A stretch of DNA of 57,762 bases, taken from contig JACQZN010000052.1 of assembly GCA_016213845.1 (NCBI GenBank), positions 1 to 57,762 of the forward strand, in the 5' to 3' direction. This document shows positions 17,636 to 26,898 of this stretch, piece by piece. Numbering within the stretch: position 1 is the first letter of the stretch; each line of letters begins with the position of its first letter. The notes below the pieces were generated by a model. That model was given only the letters and a program-made list of their open reading frames with translations. It did no database searches and was not told the DNA's origin. This DNA is from Candidatus Wallbacteria bacterium. GTDB lineage: Bacteria; Muiribacteriota; UBA6191; JACPRK01. A program made the position numbers and the translations under genes.

Positions 17636-17665
17636 GGTGAGAGTTCCTGGGGGATATGGCCGGAG

Positions 17666-18394
17666 CTACTTCTCTGCATCCGGCCGCGAGAGCGTGACGC
17701 TGCGACCTACGGTCGTCACGCGTAGGCGCTTCTCGGCAATCAACCGTTCGATCGCCTCCGAAGCCATCCGAGGGCCCCACGGAAACCACCGCTCCGCTTC
17801 CTTGCGAGGCACGCTGCCGCTGGCGTCGAAGGCCGCCGCAAAGAGCGCAAAGCGGGCCTCGCCGGCGGAGAGCTTTGCCCCCCCGTCGCGGCAGGGCGTG
17901 GGGATGAGCTCGTTCCACCCCACCAGCTCGGTCTCGTGGCGGCCCGATTCGGTGTGGATCGAGCGCGTGGCCACAACCAGCGCGGCCTCGAGCTCGCGGG
18001 CGGCCGCCCTTTCCTGCGGCGATGGTCTCGCGGCGCCTGCCTTCCGCACCTTCGCCAGCAGGGCCCGCGCCTCCGCGCTATCGGGCAGGCGCTCCTCGAC
18101 CTCGCCGGTCGCCGCTCGCCAGAGCGCCGGCCAGAGCTCTCGATGAACGAATGTCTGCTTGCCCGAGATCAGCTTGCAGGTGAGCGTCTCCTCCCAGTCC
18201 GCGAGCTCATTTACCAAGTTGAAGATGGCGTTCCCCTCGGGGTGCCCCCACCAGCTGCCCCGGATCGCTCCCCCCGCCACCGTCTCCGCAACGCCCGGCA
18301 AGGACGATCGCCCCGCCGCCAGCAGCAACAACCGGTGGCGGCGCAGCAACTCCTGCAACTGTTTCAGCGTGCACTTCACGGGATGGGTCACCAT
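17666..18394 (-). CDS. Conserved protein of unknown function with possible winged-helix C-terminus
   Basis: A 242-residue cytoplasmic protein. A distinctive block GSWWGHPEGNAIFNLVNEL (residues 46-64) is followed by LTCKLISGKQTFVHRELWPAL, which looks strongly conserved but which I cannot assign to a named family. The C-terminal 60 residues (SAGEARFALFAAAFDASGSV then AEKRLRVTTVGRSVTLSRP) have the helix-helix-wing pattern of a DNA-binding winged helix. It lies between the transglutaminase gene and the toxin-antitoxin pair on the same strand, with gaps of 30 and 35 bases. Confidence 0.6.
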   Translation of the reverse strand: MVTHPVKCTLKQLQELLRRHRLLLLAAGRSSLPGVAETVAGGAIRGSWWGHPEGNAIFNLVNELADWEETLTCKLISGKQTFVHRELWPALWRAATGEVEERLPDSAEARALLAKVRKAGAARPSPQERAAARELEAALVVATRSIHTESGRHETELVGWNELIPTPCRDGGAKLSAGEARFALFAAAFDASGSVPRKEAERWFPWGPRMASEAIERLIAEKRLRVTTVGRSVTLSRPDAEK

Positions 18395-18429
18395 AGCGCA
18401 TCTCTCTTCAGGACACCGCTGGTCGTGGA

Positions 18430-18885
18430 CTACGCTCCTGTGGTTCTCTCGAGAAATGCCGCTGGAGTCACGATCTGAAGTCTACCGAGGTGATGCCGTT
18501 GCAGGAGCTCTCCGTCGATTTCGAGCAGATCGGGATCTCGAGTGAGCAGCCAGTGGGCTCGCCCTATCTTGCACGTCTCCAGATAGGCGTCGTCCTTGGG
18601 GTCTCGGCATAGCCGAAGTTCGCCGGGAACCTCGACCCACTCGGCTTGTTGCTCCAGGATTCCAATCTGACGAATGAAGAGGCGCCGTTGGGAGACGGTC
18701 AGTTTCTTGCCCAGCTGGGCGACCAGCATCCTCAGTTCATCGAGGATCGGCCGGGATACGAGTACTCGATGCTGGAGAGCCAAGTGAAAGGCCTGAGCAG
18801 CAACTCCTCCAAACGCCGCGGAGACGAGAAGACTGGCGTCCAGCACGACCTTCTGGAGCGCTGGCATGCGGTCACGCCGGGTCAT
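18430..18885 (-). CDS. PIN-domain toxin (COG1569-like)
   Basis: A 151-residue PIN nuclease. Acidic metal-binding residues are in VVLDASLLVS, ILDELRML, RDPKDDAYL and LLTRDPDLL, the quartet of the family. It should be an RNase toxin neutralised by the antitoxin encoded just upstream. Start is the ATG at 18885; a second ATG (MPALQ) lies six codons in. Only 6 bases separate it from the antitoxin gene, so they form an operon. Confidence 0.85.
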   Translation of the reverse strand: MTRRDRMPALQKVVLDASLLVSAAFGGVAAQAFHLALQHRVLVSRPILDELRMLVAQLGKKLTVSQRRLFIRQIGILEQQAEWVEVPGELRLCRDPKDDAYLETCKIGRAHWLLTRDPDLLEIDGELLQRHHLGRLQIVTPAAFLERTTGA

Positions 18886-18891
18886 TGGGCC

Positions 18892-19170
18892 TCAGGCCGC
18901 CCTCTTCTTCGCGGGGGAGCGTGATGGCTGCCGGCGAGGCCCGTACACCTTTCGCCTGGCCTGCTCTAGCGCCAGAACGGCCTCCGCTTCGGTGATGCCG
19001 GCCTCGCGCAAGAGGTTGCCCATCTGCTCGATCGCGCCCAGCAGAGTGTCTGCCTTCTCGGGTATCAGCCGAGCCACCGGCTTGCCGTAACGGGTGATCA
19101 CAACCTCTTCGTTGGCCTTGAGGAACTGGGTGGCCTTCATCCTGAACTCGCGTACGTTGACGAACCGCAT
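18892..19170 (-). CDS. Phd/YefM-type antitoxin
   Basis: A 92-residue protein with the classical Phd/YefM fold: MRFVNVREFRMKATQFLKAN, then EEVVITRYGKPVARLIPEK at residues 21-39. The C-terminal arm is basic (RRQPSRSPAKKRAA) rather than the usual acidic toxin-binding tail, with a helix before it (EAEAVLALEQARRKVY). An AGGAGG ribosome-binding site lies 6 bases before the ATG. It should repress its own operon through the palindrome upstream. Confidence 0.88.
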   Translation of the reverse strand: MRFVNVREFRMKATQFLKANEEVVITRYGKPVARLIPEKADTLLGAIEQMGNLLREAGITEAEAVLALEQARRKVYGPRRQPSRSPAKKRAA

Positions 19171-19201
19171 GAGTGCCTCCTATTGCCGAGGGACAATGTT
19201 A

Positions 19202-19213
19202 CTACAAATGTAG
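19202..19213. promoter_or_regulatory. Palindromic operator candidate of the toxin-antitoxin operon
   Basis: CTACA-AA-TGTAG is a perfect 5-base inverted repeat with a 2-base centre, 32 bases upstream of the antitoxin ATG. It lies where a promoter would be expected and fits autoregulation by a Phd/YefM dimer. Confidence 0.45.
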
Positions 19214-19262
19214 CCACATCTCCCAGGAGGCCCCTCCGACACGACTTCTCGAGCCGGCCCGG

Positions 19263-22200
19263 TCAGTTCGTAGCCTCTCCCATTGGCAAGGTGAGGCTCC
19301 GCGACACCGGCACGGATAGGAAGTAGCCGCGTCCGGGATGCAGGATCACATCTGAGGACAGACCTTCGATGTACGGCTGGAATCGCCCGCGCCCGGGCGA
19401 GTCTCCCGAGGAGAGCTGCAGAAGGAACGCGGCGCCGGTTCGCTCGACCAGGTTCGATGCCCGTTCGCCTGCCGGTACGCCCAGCGGATAGGCGATCGCG
19501 TTCAAGCCGGGACCCAGCTCCACGTTTCGGCTGACATTGGACCAGGACGGTCCTTCAAAGAAAAGGGCCCGAGCCGCTGGGCTATGAATCAAGTAAGCGC
19601 CGGCACCGGTCACCACGGGAGCATCGTTATCGCCCACCACGACGAAGGTGCGGAATCGAGGATGCCCATCCGTCGAATCGAGCGTGGCAACCCAGGCTGC
19701 GCCGCTGTCCCGCAGCAGGTCGCTCACTCGGTACGTGTGGTCGGGCGTGGAGGGATCGACTTGCACAGCCACGAGGTTGAGCCCTCGTTCCAACACGATG
19801 GTCCTCCGAGAACGCGGGACAGCGCTCAACACGGCGGCGACGTTCTCGCTCGCGAGTTCGCCGTCCTGAACGAAGAGCTGAAACGCGTAGCGGCGCTCGA
19901 CGAGGTCTCCCAGATCGGGTACGATGAAAGTCGTGATGGACGCAAACGGGTTCGATAGCGTCACGGGCGGTCCGTCGATCTGGACCCAGTGGTAGACCGC
20001 CGCTTCGGGGGACGGAGTACTGGAGTTGCGCGCGTCCAGAAGGACGACCGTTCCAGTGGGTAGCGTCGTGGCAGCGGAACCATTCGACGAGGCCTGGGCG
20101 AGCCCCGAACCCGCGGCACCAACGGAGGCCTGGGCGCGAGGCACCACGAAAGCGATGCTGTCGACCGCTACAGCGATGACGCGGCTGACGGCCTGGCCGG
20201 TGGGATTTCCTCCGAGGTCTTGCTCGGCCACCTCGCATCGATACCGCCGGAGACCCGGCACCTTCGCCGTGAAGGTGAGCGACGACTGGGTATTCGTGGC
20301 CGTCTGCCCATCCGCCTGTTTCGCGTTATCCACGGGGCCCGAGAGCTGCTTCCAGCGAAAGACCAGCTTGGTTTGACCCGTGCTGACCGCGGGCGCGAAA
20401 GCCTGGGCGCGAAGAGTCACGTTGCTGCCTACGGATACTCGCAGCGGGGCCGGTGGTGTTGGATCGCTCTCGTCACTGTCAGCGGCCGTCGCGCTGATTC
20501 CTGAAGCAGCCGAGACGAGTCGGAGCGCGAGCGGCGCTTGCGACGCGGGAGCTACGACAAAGGAGAGCGTCTCTGCAAGGCTCGTGCGACCGGTCGTGTC
20601 CGCGACACTGAGCTGCACCTTGTAAGTTCCGAGCAGGCTGCTCGTCGCGAGCGAGATCGTGGTGACGTTAGTGAGTGGCAGGGAGGGGAGGCCGGCAAGT
20701 TGTGTCCATGTGTACTGGAGGCTCTGACGCAAGGCCGCGTTCGGATGTGTTGAGCGACTGGCGTCCAGGAAAACGGATGTACCGCGCGTCACCACGAGCG
20801 GCGCGTCCAGGGCGCCAGCGGAGCTCCCGTTTGCGCCATTGCGAACGCGGCCAGCTGCCACGGGGATGCTGCCGGTTTCGTCCACGGACAAGACGACCTG
20901 GCGAGCGGGTGCCTCCAGCACGCCGTTGTCCACGAAGAGCTGGAACGTGTATCGGCCGGAGTCGGTCACAGGCACAAAGGTCGCAATCGGACTGGATGGG
21001 TCCGATAACACCACTTTCGGCCCAGCAATCTGGGTCCAGCGATAGCTCAACGGCTGCGTGTTGGCATTGGAGTCCGTGCTGGCGCGCGCGTCGAGTCGCA
21101 GGAATGGTTTCAGGTTGTCGTTCGGAGGGGCTAGCGGATCCGGATAGAGGCTAATCTTTCCCTTCCTCGATGTCCGAGCAGCCGAGAAGAAAGGCGCCCG
21201 TCCCGGGTTCGCCGTCGGTCGCAGCGCATCGCCGAAGCCGGCCGGGAAGGTGGCGACGGCCCGGCCGATCGCGAGATCGTTGTCGAGCTTGTCGCTGTCC
21301 TCGTTGACGCCGAAGGAGACCTGCGCCAGGATGCCAGCGGGCACTGCGACGAACCCGGGTTCCTTGCTCTGAAAGCCGAGGCCGAGGAACGGGAGGGTGA
21401 ACTGCTGCGGCGCCAGGTTGAACGCGCTGGCAGCCGGGCCGGGCACGGCGTTGAGCAGCGCGAGGTGGCGGGAGTCGTACTCCAAGAGCACGGTGAGAGC
21501 GCTGAGAGGAACGGTCGTGCCAGAGGTTGCGATCGTTGCGTCGAGCGAGCTGCCGTTTCTCGAAAAGCTCACTGAGAGCTTGGGCGGCAAAGGAACGGTC
21601 GAAGTGCCGGAGCCCCTGATGTTTAATCGATAGTCACCGGCAGCAAGACTTCCCAGCGTAGCCACCTGGACAAAGTAGGACGCTGTGCTCTGAGGGCGAA
21701 ACCGAGGGATCGCCACGATGCCGGCAGTCGAGCTCGCCGAAGCCACCAGGCGACGAAGCGGATCAAAAACGGCAAGCGACATAGTGGTGGCAGTCAAACC
21801 CTCTCCACTTGTGACCCCAATCTCGTAGGTCTGACCTGCCAGCGCATCGAATCGGAAGAAGTCGACGTCCCTCGCATAGTCGATCTTGGCGCCGAGTTGA
21901 GCGCCGGCTATAGAGACAGCGTCATTGTCCGTGAGGCCGTCGAAATCGTTGGAGTGGTCGTCGGGAGGGTTGCTGGCGGGCAGCACGGTGACGTTCACGC
22001 TAGACCGCGCTGTGCCGCCTCGGCCATCTGAGGCAGTCACCTGAAAGCTGTAGGTTCCGGCTACAGTTGGACTGAAGTTCGCTGATGCAGTGTCAGGCTG
22101 ATACAGGGTCACGCCTGGTACTGGATTGCCGGTCCGCGCCCAAGAGTAAACGATGAGGTCACCGTCCGAGTCCGAAGCGCTGGCGCTTAGAATTACGCCT

Positions 22201-24404
22201 GTGTTTGCAAATGCGGTAATGTTCGGCTCGACAGAGACCGTGGGAACGCCATTGGCCGTGATGGTCACAAGATCGGTGGCATCGCTCTTCTGACTGTCTG
22301 CTACGGTAACAAGAAACGTGTAGGTTCCTGCTAGCAAAGGAGTGAACGTGGGTGATGCAATATTGGTGGCCGAAAGAGAGACGTCGGGCCCGCTTCCTCC
22401 TGCGCGAGCCCAGAAGTAGGTCGTGAGCGTGAGAAGAGTATCTACGTCGCCACTGCCATCCAGACGCACCGGAGTGCCTGCATTGACCATGCGGTCAGGG
22501 CCTGCGCTAGCCATGGGAGCTGCGAAGGACGGAAGTTCCCAGGTATCTGCAACAGGGCCGAAGCCGAACCTGATTCCTCCGAACAATACCGCTCGCTGTC
22601 GTGTGCTGTCGTGGGCTAATGCGTGGAAAAGTCGAGGTGGCGGCGAGAGCGCTGCGACCACTTGGCTCCATGAAGTGCCGTCCCACTCCCAGGTGTCCTT
22701 ATTCGAGCCACCATCATCGCCTCCGACAAGCAGCGTTCGCCCACGGTTGCTATCGAAAGTCATCGCGTGGGACTCTTGGGCTGGTGGCGAGAGCACTGGA
22801 AACCTCTGGGTCCACGTGTTGCCGTCCCACTCCCAGGTGTCCGCGAGTGGCCCTTGACCGCTGCTGGCCCCCCCGAACAGCACCGTTTTTCCGCGCTCAC
22901 TGTCGTAGGCCATTGCGTGTGCAGTCCGGCTTGGTGGCGATGTTGGAGGGGACCGCTGGGACCACGTGCTGCCGTCCCACTCCCAGGTGTCTGCTCCGCC
23001 GAACAGCACCGTACGGCCCCGTTTGATATCGTACACCATCTCACGTGTCGGTTGAAGAGCTGGCGATAGTGGAGGAGACTGCTGGGTCCATGTGTTGCCG
23101 TCCCACACCCAAGTGTCCAAGCCTGTGAAGAGCACCGCCTGGCTACGACTGCTGTCGTAGGCAAGCGCGTGATCCTGGAACATCGGGGAAGCGGTCGCCG
23201 GGAACTTTCGATCCCACATGCTCCCGTTCCATTCCCAAGTATCCGTGAGACCGGAACTACCGCCAAGTAGCAGAGTCCGGAGACGAGTCCCATCGTAGGC
23301 TAGCGCGTGGTTAGAGCGGGCTGGTGGCTCTGTCAATGTGGGCTTCTCGCTCCACGAAGATCCATCCCACTCCCACGTGTCCCCGAGAACCTTGAAGTCG
23401 CCGGTCAAGCCCCCGAACAGCACGGTCCTACTACGAGTGCTGTCATAGACCATTCCTAGATAGGCCCGGGCCGGAGGAGCTGTCGCTGGGTTCTTTGTCC
23501 AGTTGGTCCCATTCCACTCCCAAGTTTCCGAGAGAGACAGGGGGCCACCGCCACCACCGGCCGTGCCCCCAAACAACACAGTTCGGCCACGAGTGCTATC
23601 GTACGTCAGAGCGTGAGTTGCACGGGCAGACGGAGATGTCGCCGGGAATCTCTCTATCCACGTAGTTCCGTCCCATTCCCATGTGTCCGCGAGCTCGCCA
23701 TTGCTGAAGCCTCCGAACAGCACGGTCCGGTTGCGTGTGCCGTCATAGGCGATCGCGTGGCCAAATCGGGAGTGCGGCGAGTTGACAGGTGCTTTCTGTG
23801 TCCAGTTGGTCCCGTTCCACTCCCATGTGTCCGCAAAGTTATTGAAGTCTGTGCCTCCGAACAGCACGGTCCTCTGGCGTGTGCTGTCGTAGGCCAGAGA
23901 GTGCCGAAACCGGGCCGGGGGTGATGTCGTGGGGAACTTCTGCTCCCATATTGTGCCATCCCACTCCCAGGTATCTCCGAGGGCCGAGCCGCCGTCGTAG
24001 CCTCCAAAAAGCACGGCTCGGCCGCGCGTGCTGTCGTAGGCCAGAGAGTGCAGGTATCGAGAAGGCGGTGACTTCACGGGGGCGTCTTGCCGCCATGCTG
24101 CGCCGTCCCACTCCCAAGTATCCGCGAAGGATTGGAGGGTGAAAGGACCGCCTCCAAACAGCACCGTGCGACCGCGCGCACTGTCATAGACCAGAGAGTG
24201 CTGACACCGCGCCGATGGAGGAGAGTAACCCACTGGCAGCCAGCTACGTTGTAGCGTCCCTGGCCAGGCTGCCCGCGACGGAATCCCGATTGCAATCGCG
24301 ACCGCTAAGCCGAGTAGCCGGCTCAACCAGACTGCATTCCTTCCCAGCTTCCCCGAATAGTAGACAAGGCCGCCCCATCCGGGCGGCCCTTTGCAGCTAT
24401 TCAT
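19263..24404 (-). CDS. Large exported Kelch-repeat / PKD surface protein
   Basis: About 1,713 residues from ATG 24404. A hairpin lies inside that start, so a TTG at 24326 just before the hydrophobic signal segment (LSRLLGLAVAIAIG) is an equally good start. About twelve Kelch-type repeats (each with RTVLFGG and DTWEWDG) span residues 48-628 and predict a beta-propeller. Two PKD-like domains (about 632-810), a PPC-type domain (DVDFFRFDALAGQTY, about 810-938), a cohesin-like domain (about 940-1085) and several further PKD-like repeats follow. The C-terminus has two copies of a RGLNLVAV... GRGYFL module (about 1525-1713). Probably secreted or surface-displayed and involved in glycan or surface binding. 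Base composition is visibly less GC-rich than the neighbours. Confidence 0.8.
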   Translation of the reverse strand: MNSCKGPPGWGGLVYYSGKLGRNAVWLSRLLGLAVAIAIGIPSRAAWPGTLQRSWLPVGYSPPSARCQHSLVYDSARGRTVLFGGGPFTLQSFADTWEWDGAAWRQDAPVKSPPSRYLHSLAYDSTRGRAVLFGGYDGGSALGDTWEWDGTIWEQKFPTTSPPARFRHSLAYDSTRQRTVLFGGTDFNNFADTWEWNGTNWTQKAPVNSPHSRFGHAIAYDGTRNRTVLFGGFSNGELADTWEWDGTTWIERFPATSPSARATHALTYDSTRGRTVLFGGTAGGGGGPLSLSETWEWNGTNWTKNPATAPPARAYLGMVYDSTRSRTVLFGGLTGDFKVLGDTWEWDGSSWSEKPTLTEPPARSNHALAYDGTRLRTLLLGGSSGLTDTWEWNGSMWDRKFPATASPMFQDHALAYDSSRSQAVLFTGLDTWVWDGNTWTQQSPPLSPALQPTREMVYDIKRGRTVLFGGADTWEWDGSTWSQRSPPTSPPSRTAHAMAYDSERGKTVLFGGASSGQGPLADTWEWDGNTWTQRFPVLSPPAQESHAMTFDSNRGRTLLVGGDDGGSNKDTWEWDGTSWSQVVAALSPPPRLFHALAHDSTRQRAVLFGGIRFGFGPVADTWELPSFAAPMASAGPDRMVNAGTPVRLDGSGDVDTLLTLTTYFWARAGGSGPDVSLSATNIASPTFTPLLAGTYTFLVTVADSQKSDATDLVTITANGVPTVSVEPNITAFANTGVILSASASDSDGDLIVYSWARTGNPVPGVTLYQPDTASANFSPTVAGTYSFQVTASDGRGGTARSSVNVTVLPASNPPDDHSNDFDGLTDNDAVSIAGAQLGAKIDYARDVDFFRFDALAGQTYEIGVTSGEGLTATTMSLAVFDPLRRLVASASSTAGIVAIPRFRPQSTASYFVQVATLGSLAAGDYRLNIRGSGTSTVPLPPKLSVSFSRNGSSLDATIATSGTTVPLSALTVLLEYDSRHLALLNAVPGPAASAFNLAPQQFTLPFLGLGFQSKEPGFVAVPAGILAQVSFGVNEDSDKLDNDLAIGRAVATFPAGFGDALRPTANPGRAPFFSAARTSRKGKISLYPDPLAPPNDNLKPFLRLDARASTDSNANTQPLSYRWTQIAGPKVVLSDPSSPIATFVPVTDSGRYTFQLFVDNGVLEAPARQVVLSVDETGSIPVAAGRVRNGANGSSAGALDAPLVVTRGTSVFLDASRSTHPNAALRQSLQYTWTQLAGLPSLPLTNVTTISLATSSLLGTYKVQLSVADTTGRTSLAETLSFVVAPASQAPLALRLVSAASGISATAADSDESDPTPPAPLRVSVGSNVTLRAQAFAPAVSTGQTKLVFRWKQLSGPVDNAKQADGQTATNTQSSLTFTAKVPGLRRYRCEVAEQDLGGNPTGQAVSRVIAVAVDSIAFVVPRAQASVGAAGSGLAQASSNGSAATTLPTGTVVLLDARNSSTPSPEAAVYHWVQIDGPPVTLSNPFASITTFIVPDLGDLVERRYAFQLFVQDGELASENVAAVLSAVPRSRRTIVLERGLNLVAVQVDPSTPDHTYRVSDLLRDSGAAWVATLDSTDGHPRFRTFVVVGDNDAPVVTGAGAYLIHSPAARALFFEGPSWSNVSRNVELGPGLNAIAYPLGVPAGERASNLVERTGAAFLLQLSSGDSPGRGRFQPYIEGLSSDVILHPGRGYFLSVPVSRSLTLPMGEATN
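24368..24388 (-). terminator. Stem-loop between the secreted-protein gene and the Kelch gene
   Basis: An 8-base perfect stem GGCCGCCC/GGGCGGCC with a 5-base loop, followed on the minus strand by a short, imperfect T-run. It may attenuate transcription from the upstream gene. It lies inside the longest reading of the Kelch gene, which argues for the TTG start downstream. Confidence 0.4.
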
Positions 24405-24424
24405 CCCCCATCCCCCGCCCCCCC

Positions 24425-25204
24425 TCAGTACTGCAACTCCATCTGCATGTCCATCCCCATCCGGGTGATGATGCTCTGCGGCTGGTTGTCGATGACGCGC
24501 TTCAGGATCATCTCCATGGTGCTCTTGACGTCGTTTTTCACCATCTTGCCCTCTTTGTGGGCGTAGTAGATGTTGCCATCGGCCTGCACCTTGAGCTGCA
24601 GACCTTCGATGGTCGACTTGGGGCCTGAGCGCACGCTGCTCGCCAGCTTGATGCACTCGAAGTCGCGGATCTTCTCGAAGCCCAGGACCTTGTACTCGAC
24701 CTCGAGAGTGACGGGGACGGCAGGGCTCGGCTCCATCGTGCTCTTCCAGCTCGACCCGACCTCCAGCGCCTGGTCCGGAAAGACCAGCTGCATCTGGTTC
24801 AGGTTGATGTTCGGACCGAAGCCGCTCGAGTTGACGATCTCGCCGTTCTTCTTCAGCGACGTCTTCACGGTCTGCCCGACGTTGGGCAACACCGAGGTCT
24901 GGTTGTTGACGTTGATGCTCCCGCTGTCGATCTTGGTCATCAGATCGATGACGCCTTCCTTGAAGGCTTCGACCTTCTGCGTCAGGTACATCTCCGTGCG
25001 GATCTGGGTCTTCTGAGTCCGGTCGCCGACGAAGACGGTGGTGTTGCCGTCCATCGTCAGGTGGTAGACAGAGGTGTCCCCCACCTTGCTACCGTACTCC
25101 AGGCGAACGCCCTTGCCCTGCGCCTGCAGGCCGCTCGAGAGAAGCTGGGCGATAGCAAGAACGACCACGACCGAGCGCATCGAGTAGAACCGGGCCAACC
25201 TCAT
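24425..25204 (-). CDS. Exported beta-rich protein, DUF6263-like
   Basis: A 259-residue protein with a signal peptide (SVVVVLAIAQLLSSGLQAQ, cleavage near residue 28). The start ATG 25204 is chosen because a GGAGGCGG ribosome-binding site lies 5-8 bases upstream. The rest is beta-strand-rich with FPDQALEVGSSWKST, a pattern I associate with the DUF6263 group of exported proteins. Function is unknown. It shares a strong promoter region with the divergent amine oxidase gene and may be co-transcribed with the Kelch gene 20 bases downstream. Confidence 0.65.
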   Translation of the reverse strand: MRLARFYSMRSVVVVLAIAQLLSSGLQAQGKGVRLEYGSKVGDTSVYHLTMDGNTTVFVGDRTQKTQIRTEMYLTQKVEAFKEGVIDLMTKIDSGSINVNNQTSVLPNVGQTVKTSLKKNGEIVNSSGFGPNINLNQMQLVFPDQALEVGSSWKSTMEPSPAVPVTLEVEYKVLGFEKIRDFECIKLASSVRSGPKSTIEGLQLKVQADGNIYYAHKEGKMVKNDVKSTMEMILKRVIDNQPQSIITRMGMDMQMELQY

Positions 25205-25272
25205 ATCCGCCTCCTTGGGCAATGCCCCGAAAGTCCAGCATACATGCCGACTTTCCAGGCAACCCGGCCTAT

Positions 25273-25301
25273 CTTATAACGCCCCCTCCGAGGCATGTCA
25301 A
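25273..25301 (-). promoter_or_regulatory. Sigma70-like promoter, minus strand
   Basis: TTGACA, 17-base spacer, TATAAG on the minus strand, about 70 bases upstream of the exported-protein ATG at 25204. The leader also holds a 7-base inverted repeat (GAAAGTC at 25229 and GACTTTC at 25249). Confidence 0.65.
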
Positions 25302-25352
25302 GGCAGACGACCCGCCAAGTCCGAATGGCTCGACCGGCAGGGGGGGGAGCCC

Positions 25353-25381
25353 TTGACGCTTTCCACCGGCGCGATCATAAT
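25353..25381 (+). promoter_or_regulatory. Sigma70-like promoter for the amine oxidase gene
   Basis: TTGACG, 17-base spacer, CATAAT, about 85 bases upstream of the amine oxidase ATG and back to back with the minus-strand promoter at 25273-25301. Confidence 0.5.
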
Positions 25382-25465
25382 GCTCGGCCTTCCACTCGCA
25401 GCGAAAAACAAGCCGCCTTGCCCAACCGAAACCTTGCCGGCCAACCCCTCCCAGCCGGAGCTTCC

Positions 25466-26824
25466 ATGAGTCGCCGCAGCTTCGTGCGACTGGCCGCCAT
25501 GGTGGCGGGCGGCAGCTTCGCGCGCCGCGCCCGGGCCCAGGGGCTGGGGCAGTCGCGCTCCGTCGCCGTCATCGGTGCCGGCATGGCAGGCCTGGCTGCG
25601 GCCCGGCAGCTCGCCTCGGCCGGCTACCGGGTCACGGTGCTGGAAGCGCGCGACCGGGTCGGCGGCCGGCTCTGGACCGACCACTCGCTGGGCACCCCCA
25701 TCGACCTGGGCGGCGGATGGATTCACGGCCCGGGCGGCAACCCCTTGATGCGACTGGCCCGCCGCGCCGGCGTCCAGACCCATCCCACCGACTGGAACGA
25801 CGTGCGCGCCCACGACGCCCAGGGCCATCCCTTCGGCGACATCGACGCGCGCGAGACGGTCGACGAGTTCGAACGCGTCATGGCTGCCACCCGCGAGCAG
25901 GGCGCCGCCCTGGAGCGCGATGAATCGCTCGCCGCAGGACTGCGTCGCCGCTTCGCGTCGGCCCCCCGCTCCGAAACCCAGCGCCGCATGTTCGAGTGGT
26001 TCGTCGCACTCGAGACGATGGACCTGGCCGCGGACCTGGACCAGGTCTCCTGGCGCGCTTCCAACGACGACGAGGTCTTCCCGGGCGGCGACCGCCTCGT
26101 CACCGGCGGCTACGACCGCATCGTCGCCGGCCTGGCAGCGAGCCTCGACATCCGGCTCGGCCACCCCGTCGAAGTCCTCGAGCACTCCAGCCGAGGAGTC
26201 CGCATCCACGGCCCCAACGGTCCCTTCGAAGCCGACGCCGCCATCGTCACCCTACCTCTCGGCGTCCTGCGCGCCGGCCGCGTGAGCTTCGCCCCGGCTC
26301 TGCCCGAGGCCAAGCTCGGCTCCATCTCACGGCTCGGCATGGGCGTGATGAACAAGATCGCGCTCCGATTCGACCGGCCCTTCTGGCCGCTCGGGCGCCA
26401 GATCCTCGCCAATGCTTCGGGCGACCCCTCCGAGATCTCCGCCTTCCTCAACATGCCCTACTACTCGGCCGGCCCCATCCTCGTCGGGTTCATCGGCGGC
26501 CGCCACGCCAGCGCCCTCGAAGCGCGCTCCGACTCGGAAACCGTCGATTCCACCATGCGGATTCTGCGCCGCATGTACGGCCCGGGCATCCCGGCCCCCG
26601 TCGCCCACTCCATCACGCGCTGGGGCGCCGACCGCTGGTCCCTCGGCAGCTACTCCTACGTGCCGATCGGCGCCAGCTTCGACGACTACGACGAGCTGGC
26701 CCGCCCCTGCGGCAGTTCCCTCTTCTTCGCCGGCGAGGCGACCTCCAGCGCTTACCCATCCACGGTCCACGGCGCCTACCTGTCCGGTCTCAGAGCTGCT
26801 CGGGAAGTCCAGGACGGGGTTTGA
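25466..26824 (+). CDS. Tat-exported FAD-dependent amine oxidase
   Basis: A 452-residue flavin amine oxidase. The N-terminus MSRRSFVRLAAMVAGG is a twin-arginine signal (SRRSFVR), so the folded flavoprotein is probably exported. VAVIGAGMAGLAAARQL near residue 33 with VTVLEARDRVGGR is the dinucleotide-binding Rossmann motif. IDLGGGWIHGPGGNPL and the C-terminal FFAGEATSSAYPSTVHGAYLSGLRAA are conserved in polyamine/monoamine oxidases. It should oxidise a primary or secondary amine, giving aldehyde, ammonia and peroxide; the substrate is unknown. The chosen ATG gives a complete Tat signal; a longer reading from 25295 adds sequence overlapping the promoter. Confidence 0.88.
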   Translation: MSRRSFVRLAAMVAGGSFARRARAQGLGQSRSVAVIGAGMAGLAAARQLASAGYRVTVLEARDRVGGRLWTDHSLGTPIDLGGGWIHGPGGNPLMRLARRAGVQTHPTDWNDVRAHDAQGHPFGDIDARETVDEFERVMAATREQGAALERDESLAAGLRRRFASAPRSETQRRMFEWFVALETMDLAADLDQVSWRASNDDEVFPGGDRLVTGGYDRIVAGLAASLDIRLGHPVEVLEHSSRGVRIHGPNGPFEADAAIVTLPLGVLRAGRVSFAPALPEAKLGSISRLGMGVMNKIALRFDRPFWPLGRQILANASGDPSEISAFLNMPYYSAGPILVGFIGGRHASALEARSDSETVDSTMRILRRMYGPGIPAPVAHSITRWGADRWSLGSYSYVPIGASFDDYDELARPCGSSLFFAGEATSSAYPSTVHGAYLSGLRAAREVQDGV

Positions 26825-26851
26825 GCGCACCGGGCCTCGCGCCGATATAGT
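26821..26851 (+). promoter_or_regulatory. Weak promoter candidate for the permease gene
   Basis: TTGAGC, 19-base spacer, TATAGT. The -35 overlaps the amine oxidase stop codon. The spacer is longer than optimal. Confidence 0.3.
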
Positions 26852-26898
26852 AGTAGGGTGCTCCACCCTGCGATGCCTCGACTCGTGGACGCGACGCT

